Source: Clostridia bacterium (GTDB lineage: Bacteria; Bacillota; Clostridia; Christensenellales; Aristaeellaceae). Taken from it: a stretch of 5,976 bases of DNA. The DNA lies in assembly GCA_030526935.1 (NCBI GenBank), contig JAUNBY010000204.1:1-5976 (forward strand). The letters are read 5' to 3'. Below the pieces are notes generated by a model. The model made no database searches and had not been told where the DNA came from. It worked only from the letters and a program-made list of their open reading frames with translations. The position numbers and the translations under genes are program-made. Of this stretch, positions 1 through 4,602 are shown one piece after another; positions within the stretch are counted from its first letter, which is position 1; each line of letters begins with the position of its first letter.

Positions 1-26
1 CAAATACATATATTAAATGGATTTCC

Positions 27-41
27 ATACTTGCAAGGTAT
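27..41. promoter_or_regulatory. candidate LysR-type operator (ATAC-N7-GTAT, T-N11-A box)
   Basis: ATAC at 27-30 and GTAT at 38-41 form a perfect 4-bp dyad around seven bases, giving the T-N11-A arrangement typical of LysR-type binding sites. It covers the whole -35 element of the adjacent regulator promoter (31-36), the place expected for negative autoregulation. That this regulator binds here is inferred from position and family habit only; 4-bp arms can occur by chance. Confidence 0.45.
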
Positions 42-59
42 CGATATTCGTGCTATACT
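31..59 (+). promoter_or_regulatory. sigma-70 type promoter of the LysR-family gene
   Basis: TTGCAA (31-36) and TATACT (54-59) are separated by 17 bases, and TGC directly before the -10 gives an extended -10 element. The predicted start is near 66, leaving a leader of only about 15 bases before the ATG at 81. Upstream bases 1-20 are AT-rich and could act as an UP element. Confidence 0.65.
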
Positions 60-80
60 GCAGGCATTGGAGTGATGCGA

Positions 81-965
81 ATGGATATTCGGGTATTGCG
101 GTATTTTCTCGCGGTTGCCAGGGAGGAGAGCATAACCAAAGCGGCGGAGCATCTTCATATGTCGCAGCCGCCCCTGTCGCGCCAGCTAAAGGATTTGGAA
201 AACGAACTCGGAGTGCAGCTTTTGATTCGCGGGAGCAGGAAGGTCACGTTGACGGAACATGGCATGATACTGCGCAAAAGGGCGGAGGAACTGGTCGAGC
301 TGTTTCATAAGACCGAAAAAGAGGTGACGTCGCCCGGCGAGGCGATTTCCGGCGACGTGTACATAGGCAGCGGCGAAACGGACGCCATTTGTATGATCGC
401 TGGAATAGCGACGAAACTGCGCGAAAAGTACCCGGGGATTCATTACCATATTTCTAGCGGGGACGCGGAGGAAGTGACCGAGCGCCTAGATAAGGGTTTG
501 ATCGATTTTGGCATATTGCTCGACCCCGTCAACGTCGATAAGTACAACTCGATAAAAATCCCGGCCGAGGACGTATTCGGCGTCCTCATGCGCAGGGACA
601 GCCCTCTGGCGGATAAAGAGCACATAAGGGGAGAGGACTTGTGGGACAAGCCGCTGATCGTTTCGCGGCAGTCGCTGACAAGCCGTGAGATGGAGCAAAT
701 AATCGGCAGGGAGTTTTCCGCGCTCGACGTCGTATCCACATATACGCTGATATTTAACGCCTCGCGCCTGGTCGCCGAGGGATTCGGCTACGCGCTTTGC
801 CTGGATAAACTGATCAACACAAACGGTTCTAATCTTTGCTTTAAACCCCTTTATCCCACCCATAAAATCGGAATGAGTCTCGTTTGGAAGAAGTATCAGG
901 TATTTTCCCGCGCTTCGACGTTGTTTTTGAACAGTTTGCGGGATGAGTGGGATAAGGATATATGA
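81..965 (+). CDS. LysR-family transcriptional regulator
   Basis: Predicted cytoplasmic DNA-binding regulator of 294 residues, the usual length for the family. The N terminus carries the LysR winged helix-turn-helix: residues about 16-45 contain the signature SITKAAEHLHMSQPPLSRQL, followed by LENELG and a VTLTEHG wing. Residues about 88-290 resemble the two-lobed periplasmic-binding-protein-like effector domain, starting near GDVYIGSGE and including the DFGILLDP stretch. GTG at 72 and ATG at 75 are in frame upstream, but GGAG at 69-72 lies eight bases before the ATG at 81, and the MDIRVLRYF beginning is typical of the family, so 81 is chosen. It converges on the SUOX-fold operon; LysR proteins often control a divergent neighbour, which would lie left of base 1. 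A dyad over its own -35 suggests autorepression. The effector and targets cannot be read from the sequence. Confidence 0.93.
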   Translation: MDIRVLRYFLAVAREESITKAAEHLHMSQPPLSRQLKDLENELGVQLLIRGSRKVTLTEHGMILRKRAEELVELFHKTEKEVTSPGEAISGDVYIGSGETDAICMIAGIATKLREKYPGIHYHISSGDAEEVTERLDKGLIDFGILLDPVNVDKYNSIKIPAEDVFGVLMRRDSPLADKEHIRGEDLWDKPLIVSRQSLTSREMEQIIGREFSALDVVSTYTLIFNASRLVAEGFGYALCLDKLINTNGSNLCFKPLYPTHKIGMSLVWKKYQVFSRASTLFLNSLRDEWDKDI

Positions 966-1013
966 TGCGTTATAAATGTATTGAAGGTGGCGAAAGCCGA
1001 TAAAAACACCGAG

Positions 1014-1058
1014 CCGCGGCATATGGCGACAATTAAAGGTTGCCGTCATATGTCGCGG
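1014..1058 (-). terminator. long imperfect hairpin, candidate terminator of the SUOX-fold operon
   Basis: Arms 1014-1032 and 1040-1058 pair over 19 positions, with two G-U pairs and one A-C mismatch on the + strand, around a 7-base loop (1033-1039). The hairpin lies between the convergent LysR and SUOX-fold genes, about 55 bases past the stop of the latter. Read on the minus strand the stem is followed after about seven bases by TTTTT, a loose match to an intrinsic terminator. The + strand has no T-run after the stem. The CATATG in each arm also makes it a possible protein-binding dyad. Confidence 0.45.
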
Positions 1059-1111
1059 ATCAATTTAAAGGAATGGGCACTTGGCATCCGAATAAGACCC
1101 GAGACGTTTGT

Positions 1112-2125
1112 CTATATTCGTTCTCCGACATCCTCGGTTACACTGAACACGAGATTTGTCGCGAGCGGTGAAACTGTTCCGTTTACCGTCCGCGCTCGAA
1201 CGCTGAGCATGTATTCACCGGCCGATTCCGGAGTAATCTGATAATGCCAGTACACCCAGCGATCCGCCGTTGCGCCCTGTGTGCTGTACGCCGTCCATGT
1301 ATTTCCGCCATCCATTGAAAATTCGACCTGAGAAATCGCTTCGCCGCAGTCGTCGGCATACCCTTCGAAGTCGATCTGTTCCCCAAGTTTGAATGACGCG
1401 CCATCCATATAGTTCATGATGACTGTTTCAGCCCGGTACGCAGGATCGCGCCCCTCCACTTCGCTTATAAAATCTTCGTGGGATAAGACGATGTCAACTA
1501 CATCGCGCGTGAAATATTTGGCCACGGTCTCCGGTATCCACAACTGTGTTCCGGAGGGCAGGTTTTCGCCATTGAGTTTGTATGCGATCATGGCGCCTTT
1601 CTCCAACACATAGCGCAGCGGCAGCGTTGTGCCGTAACCGTCGGAGCCGACAGCGGTAAAGGCGTTGACGTCTTCAGCGGGTTTGGATAGCTCGAGTATA
1701 TCCTCCACAGCCACGCCCGTTACCTTCACATTTGCCGTGGCAGGCCCGGTCGCGCACGCACAGAGCAGCGTCCGTTCCTGCTCCTTTTGTTCTGCCATGA
1801 ACCCGAGATTGACGGAGTATGATTTTTCAATCTTTCCGCCCACGTTGATATAATAAGTCGCGCGGCTGTTTTCAAGCGCAAAAGCCGGTTTCGCGCAAGC
1901 GCCTGTCAGCACCGTGCCAAAGAGGTTAAACACCTCGTCCGACGGCGTCAGCTGTTCCTGATCGAAAGAGAAGACGCCCTGCACATTGGATATCGCGCCA
2001 TAAGAAACCGTTTCGCCCTGTGCCTGTGTGAAACTGAAAGTTTCGTTTTCCGCTACGGCTACCGCGCCGTTTATCAAAATCGCGGCCGAGCCAAGGCCGG
2101 ATAGAATTCTTTTCGACTTTTTCAT
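1112..2125 (-). CDS. exported sulfite-oxidase-fold molybdopterin protein (haem-free partner subunit)
   Basis: Predicted secreted oxidoreductase-type protein of 337 residues; substrate unknown. Residues 1-25 are a signal peptide with a KKSKR basic start and an apparent cleavage after AVA (AVA/EN). Residues about 65-215 resemble the SUOX/YedY molybdopterin-binding domain: a cysteine-rich LLCACATGP (C122, C124) where the family has its molybdenum-ligating cysteine, VTGVAVEDIL, an MIAYKLNGENLP segment like the family's LAY-MNG-L stretch, and GTQLWIP. Residues about 240-330 resemble the Ig-like dimerisation domain, with VEFSMDGGNTW and RWVYW. No CxxCH haem motif is present. Cysteine is not followed by the arginines seen in classical CAGNRR sulfite oxidases, so sulfite oxidation is not supported. 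ATG 2125 is chosen because AGGAGGA lies eight bases upstream and it begins the signal peptide; in-frame starts further upstream lie inside the preceding gene. Its gene follows the triheme fusion by 14 bases, and the shared fold suggests a paralogous heterodimer partner. Cofactor occupancy is unproven. Confidence 0.8.
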   Translation of the reverse strand: MKKSKRILSGLGSAAILINGAVAVAENETFSFTQAQGETVSYGAISNVQGVFSFDQEQLTPSDEVFNLFGTVLTGACAKPAFALENSRATYYINVGGKIEKSYSVNLGFMAEQKEQERTLLCACATGPATANVKVTGVAVEDILELSKPAEDVNAFTAVGSDGYGTTLPLRYVLEKGAMIAYKLNGENLPSGTQLWIPETVAKYFTRDVVDIVLSHEDFISEVEGRDPAYRAETVIMNYMDGASFKLGEQIDFEGYADDCGEAISQVEFSMDGGNTWTAYSTQGATADRWVYWHYQITPESAGEYMLSVRARTVNGTVSPLATNLVFSVTEDVGERI

Positions 2126-2133
2126 AGCGCTTC

Positions 2134-2140
2134 TCCTCCT
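2134..2140 (-). promoter_or_regulatory. ribosome binding site fixing the second operon gene's start
   Basis: On the minus strand AGGAGGA lies eight bases before the ATG at 2125. Its first A is the last base of the TAA stop of the upstream cytochrome-fusion gene, so a ribosome finishing that gene is already on the next site. This selects 2125 and suggests translational coupling. Confidence 0.8.
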
Positions 2141-3684
2141 TACCGTGCGTTTATGAGATAAGATATGGGGTTGGGAGTGCTGTTGCCGCGGATATCGGTT
2201 GAACGCACCATGATCGTATAAGTACCCGGAGCCGGCGGCATCCATTCAAAATACCAATACACCCACTGGGAAGGATCTATCTCTTCTTGCGGAAGTTCCG
2301 TGACCATCCATGTCGCACCTTTATCAAACGATATTTCGATGGTCGTCACGGGGTATTCATATCCGAAGACATATCCTTCAAATGTGTAAGGCTCTTCCGA
2401 CGATATAATCTGCCCCTCCTTGAAATGCGTTATGGCGGCGGCGGGACAAAGATTATCAAGCGCCGGGAGGTACCCAACGCTCTGCGGATCGTCAGTGGTT
2501 ATGACGATCTGATCGAGCTTCTTCTTGCAATTGTGAGCCGTGGTGCCTCCGACCCAAAGCTGAACGGGATAGCCTTCCTCATAGGTTAACGGCTCTCCAT
2601 TGATTTCAAACACAATATATGCGCCGAATTCATCAAGATGATCGATAAAATTGGGTTTCAGGTTTGTTTTCTTGGCATCATATGGCCAATAAACCGTGGC
2701 ATCTTCATGCACGCCTACGAGGTCGAAGACGTCCTTAAGGCGGATTCCTGTGATTTGCGGGTTTGCAATCAAGCCTCCTCCAATCGGATTCAGATAGCAG
2801 GCATACGTCATGGTCGTGGTTACGATTTCACATTTCTCCATGAGTTCCGAAAGAGTAAAGACCGTTGGGGTATCTACCGCGCCTGAAATATCAATCGTCC
2901 AGCTGTCATATACGCCGTCTGTCAGCGGATCCGGCGTCATATCTTCCACATAATGACTGAGGACGCGCTCTCTGTCCGTTTCGGCGGTTATCCAGCCAAG
3001 CGTGAATACATCACCCGTGATGACATCCTGCGTATAGGTGATTTCGCCTTCCAGGATGTCGCTTCTCACGTTAGTGATGCCTGAGAGCACCCTGTGCTTC
3101 TGCTCGTCCCACAGTTTCATCTCGCCGTCTCTGCTTATATGACAGCTCCAGCAATCGCCGCCCATGGAGGAGAATGCCCGGTTGTCGCTGCCATGGTATG
3201 CGTGAATGATATCCGCGATGGGTCGGCTGGTACTGCCTTCATGACAGTCTACGCACATGCCGATATCATAATCAATGCCATAAGGGTTGGAAAGCTCGAA
3301 ATGCTCGAAGAAAGAGATGTTTCCGATGCTTGAAAACTCAATGCCCATGACGAGCGTATTCAAATCTTCATGGCAGGCAAAACAGCCGCGATTGTCCGCG
3401 TTGTAAATCCTGTTGTTGAACGCCCTCCCGTCGTCGGGCGTTCGCTGCACGGTAACTCCGTTTGAAAGCGTGGTCGTTTCCGGTTTGTTTTCTTCAAGTA
3501 TCCGCTGAGTTCTGTCGTACATGCTGTTCCATGCGTCTTCCCATGTCTCGAACGGGCCGATGTCGTTGCCATAGACAGCGCTGTCCGTCTGCGCGTTTTC
3601 CGCCACGGCAGGCGTACAGCATCCCAGACAAACGCACAATGCCAGGGCAAGAGCGGCGACTCTGCGCGTCGTTTCCTTTTTCAA
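2140..3684 (-). CDS. triheme cytochrome c fused to a sulfite-oxidase-fold molybdopterin domain
   Basis: Predicted exported redox protein of 514 residues. Residues 1-28 are a signal peptide containing TTRRVAALALAL and ending AVA/EN. Three CxxCH c-type haem motifs follow: CFACH (101-105), CVDCH (144-148) and CWSCH (178-182); H128, H161, H164 and H197 are candidate distal ligands. Residues about 260-395 resemble the SUOX-type molybdopterin domain: TMTYACYLNP with C296 as possible molybdenum ligand, ITGIRLKDVF, YIVFEINGEPLT, and GYPVQLWVGG. Residues about 425-514 match the Ig-like dimerisation domain (IEISFDKGATW, QWVYWYFEW, GTYTIMVRS). The start is TTG at 3684 because GGAGGGG sits six bases upstream; the in-frame ATG at 3699 overlaps that site and has only a weak one of its own. 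The likely role is electron transfer between haems and an active site outside the membrane; substrate and direction are unknown. No transmembrane segment beyond the signal, and CLGCC is a poor lipobox, so anchoring is unclear. Confidence 0.88.
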   Translation of the reverse strand: MKKETTRRVAALALALCVCLGCCTPAVAENAQTDSAVYGNDIGPFETWEDAWNSMYDRTQRILEENKPETTTLSNGVTVQRTPDDGRAFNNRIYNADNRGCFACHEDLNTLVMGIEFSSIGNISFFEHFELSNPYGIDYDIGMCVDCHEGSTSRPIADIIHAYHGSDNRAFSSMGGDCWSCHISRDGEMKLWDEQKHRVLSGITNVRSDILEGEITYTQDVITGDVFTLGWITAETDRERVLSHYVEDMTPDPLTDGVYDSWTIDISGAVDTPTVFTLSELMEKCEIVTTTMTYACYLNPIGGGLIANPQITGIRLKDVFDLVGVHEDATVYWPYDAKKTNLKPNFIDHLDEFGAYIVFEINGEPLTYEEGYPVQLWVGGTTAHNCKKKLDQIVITTDDPQSVGYLPALDNLCPAAAITHFKEGQIISSEEPYTFEGYVFGYEYPVTTIEISFDKGATWMVTELPQEEIDPSQWVYWYFEWMPPAPGTYTIMVRSTDIRGNSTPNPISYLINAR

Positions 3685-3690
3685 GAGAAT

Positions 3691-3697
3691 CCCCTCC
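3691..3697 (-). promoter_or_regulatory. ribosome binding site selecting a TTG start
   Basis: GGAGGGG on the minus strand is six bases upstream of the TTG at 3684. It includes part of the in-frame ATG at 3699, which would therefore have to start inside the site. The lysine-rich MKKETTRR beginning after TTG makes a normal signal peptide. Confidence 0.75.
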
Positions 3698-3708
3698 ATT
3701 CTTTCTCT

Positions 3709-3720
3709 GATAAACTTATC
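3709..3720. promoter_or_regulatory. GATAA-NN-TTATC dyad at the predicted operon start
   Basis: A perfect 5-bp dyad, GATAA and TTATC around two bases, lies at about +2 to +13 relative to the predicted transcription start of the cytochrome operon. A repressor bound here would block initiation or clearance. No binding protein is recognisable; AT-rich dyads of this size can be fortuitous. Confidence 0.35.
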
Positions 3721-3727
3721 TACTTCA

Positions 3728-3756
3728 ATTATACGTTTTCGGGCTTCAATCGTCTG
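3728..3756 (-). promoter_or_regulatory. activator-type promoter of the cytochrome/SUOX operon
   Basis: On the minus strand a consensus TATAAT occupies 3733-3728, giving a predicted start at 3721 (A). The position for -35 at a 17-base spacer reads CAGACG (3756-3751), a poor match to TTGACA. A perfect -10 with a poor -35 overlapped by a dyad is the classic layout of a class II CRP/FNR-activated promoter. Confidence 0.55.
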
Positions 3757-3770
3757 TCCCGCCGCCGACA
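3755..3770. promoter_or_regulatory. CRP/FNR-type 16-bp operator, centre -41.5 of the cytochrome operon
   Basis: TGTCC-N6-CGACA has the five-six-five geometry of CRP/FNR-family sites; with flanks it is CTGTC-N8-GACAG, a perfect 5-bp dyad. Its centre (between 3762 and 3763) lies at -41.5 from the predicted start at 3721. The half-sites differ from CRP (TGTGA) and FNR (TTGAT) and resemble the TGTC/GACA half-sites described for the CO sensor CooA. Binding by the adjacent regulator is inferred. Confidence 0.55.
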
Positions 3771-3777
3771 GCTTTAT

Positions 3778-3793
3778 TGTCCTTTCGGGGACA
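3778..3793. promoter_or_regulatory. second CRP/FNR-type 16-bp operator
   Basis: TGTCC-N6-GGACA is a perfect 5-bp dyad with the same geometry as the site at 3755-3770, 23 bases away centre to centre, about two helical turns. It lies at about -64.5 for the minus-strand operon and about -54.5 for the + strand regulator gene. Alternative reading: a short stem followed by eight T on the + strand, a weak terminator. Confidence 0.5.
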
Positions 3794-3803
3794 TTTTTTT
3801 TCG

Positions 3804-3833
3804 TTTACACGAGCGTTTGAATTATGATATAAT
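3804..3833 (+). promoter_or_regulatory. promoter of the CRP/FNR-family gene
   Basis: TTTACA (3804-3809) and a perfect TATAAT (3828-3833) are 18 bases apart, and TGA before the -10 makes it an extended -10 promoter. A run of eight T precedes the -35. Predicted start is about 3840, leaving a leader of about 20 bases carrying the G-rich ribosome binding site. Confidence 0.65.
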
Positions 3834-3860
3834 GAAACAAAAGAAGAGGGGGGTGCGACG

Positions 3861-4469
3861 ATGGGATGTGATTTTCTTTCAAATCCCTTCTGCGCGGGAC
3901 TTCCTGATGAATTGCGGGCTATGCTTTGCCCTGTATGCCATATCAAACGATATGCCCAGGGGCAATACTGCAGCCAGGAGTATTGGAAAAATACGTTTGC
4001 CTTGCTGCTGGACGGGCTTATGATTATGGGCGATGTCGATCCTGCCACAGGACGGATTTTGACCAATGGAATCGCAAGCAGGGGCACGCTGATCAGCGAT
4101 GGCGGACTGATTACTGGCGCCCTGGCGCAGGCGATTGAGGATAGAAGCGTCCTGTGCCTGTTGGATTGCAGCGTCGCTACTTTTTCGAGCGTCGAAATCG
4201 GACGAATATTCAAATCAAATATGGAATTCGCCGTTCACGTGTTTGAAAATTGCATGCAGAACTGCAGCGTTGAAAAATCCGATATGATGCGGGAGGTCGG
4301 CTCCAAGGACGCCTACGCGGGGGTTCGCTACGTTATCCGATATTGCCGTCGGCATAATATTCCGCAGCTTACGCACGCGCAGATCGCGATGATTTGCAAT
4401 CGCAGCCGGACGACGGTTACGGAAATCATGCATAAGCTGATAAGGGCTGAACCTGAACTGTTTTGTTGA
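3861..4469 (+). CDS. cysteine-rich CRP/FNR-family transcriptional regulator
   Basis: Predicted cytoplasmic sensor-regulator of 202 residues, slightly short for the family. Residues about 15-115 fit the cyclic-nucleotide-binding-like beta-roll, about 120-145 the dimerisation helix, and 150-200 the winged helix-turn-helix, with LTHAQIAMICNRSRTTVTEI at 170-189. Twelve cysteines are present: 3, 11, 23, 26, 37, 99, 103, 131, 135, 162, 179 and 202. The N-terminal set, including C23-P-V-C26-H, recalls the iron-sulfur-ligating cysteines of FNR, but the spacing differs, so the sensing chemistry (iron-sulfur, thiol or haem) is open. In the recognition helix, CRP's SRETVGR is replaced by SRTTVTE: the arginine is kept while the Glu and second Arg become Thr and Glu. 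This fits an operator other than TGTGA. The gene is divergent from the cytochrome operon, with two shared TGTCC dyads between, so it is probably that operon's activator. GGGGGG about seven bases before ATG 3861 serves as ribosome binding site. Confidence 0.87.
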   Translation: MGCDFLSNPFCAGLPDELRAMLCPVCHIKRYAQGQYCSQEYWKNTFALLLDGLMIMGDVDPATGRILTNGIASRGTLISDGGLITGALAQAIEDRSVLCLLDCSVATFSSVEIGRIFKSNMEFAVHVFENCMQNCSVEKSDMMREVGSKDAYAGVRYVIRYCRRHNIPQLTHAQIAMICNRSRTTVTEIMHKLIRAEPELFC

Positions 4470-4515
4470 CGGGTCAGATTTGTTGCGGAATATGAGAACG
4501 CGAAAACTGTCCCGC

Positions 4516-4544
4516 TTGACTTCTCGCGCATTTGTATGTATAAT
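4516..4544 (+). promoter_or_regulatory. strong promoter of the GntR-family gene, with internal dyad
   Basis: TTGACT (4516-4521) and a perfect TATAAT (4539-4544) are 17 bases apart; the predicted start is near 4551. TGTAT at 4533-4537 or 4537-4541 with ATACA at 4549-4553 forms a dyad across the -10, a plausible autoregulatory operator for the GntR protein. The promoter shows the gene need not be co-transcribed with the CRP/FNR-family gene. Confidence 0.7.
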
Positions 4545-4587
4545 CGAAATACAGGTTCGGCATTGTGACCGGGTGACGACTCGCGAC

Positions 4588-4593
4588 AGGAGG
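4588..4593 (+). promoter_or_regulatory. ribosome binding site setting the GntR start
   Basis: AGGAGG lies nine bases before ATG 4603. The reading frame stays open upstream to 4480, but starts there would precede the promoter at 4516-4544 and have no comparable site. The adjacent TTG at 4600 is a possible but less likely alternative. Confidence 0.75.
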
Positions 4594-4602
4594 GGAAGCT
4601 TG

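Noticed and set aside
486..1049. Long open frame (187 codons) on the minus strand antisense to the LysR gene
   Set aside because: It mirrors the LysR coding sequence, has no recognisable domain or good ribosome binding site, and runs through the hairpin region.
981..1241. Small + strand open frame between LysR and the SUOX-fold gene
   Set aside because: It reads through the hairpin and antisense into the SUOX-fold gene's 3' end, with no convincing ribosome binding site.
3600..3684. Lipoprotein signal at CLGCC in the cytochrome fusion
   Set aside because: The residue at -3 is not Leu, Val or Ile for the best cysteine, while AVA/EN makes a good signal peptidase I site shared with the partner protein.
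3778..3801. Short stem followed by eight T as an intrinsic terminator on the + strand
   Set aside because: The stem is only 5 bp, no + strand gene ends upstream, and a second dyad of the same form without a T-run lies nearby; an operator is the simpler reading, though termination of antisense transcripts is possible.
3700..3860. Classical CRP (TGTGA-N6-TCACA) or FNR (TTGAT-N4-ATCAA) box in the divergent region
   Set aside because: No match was found on reading both strands; only the TGTCC-type dyads are present.
3884..3951. CPVCH in the CRP/FNR-family protein as a c-type haem attachment site
   Set aside because: The protein has no signal peptide and acts on DNA in the cytoplasm, where c-type haem is not attached; metal or thiol chemistry is more likely.
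3746..4213. Open frame of 155 codons on the minus strand opposite the CRP/FNR-family gene
   Set aside because: It overlaps the better supported regulator and both promoters; composition is low in domain-like features.
4480..4602. N-terminal extension of the GntR protein by 41 residues
   Set aside because: The extension covers the promoter and ribosome binding site, is rich in basic residues without family similarity, and would exceed the usual length.
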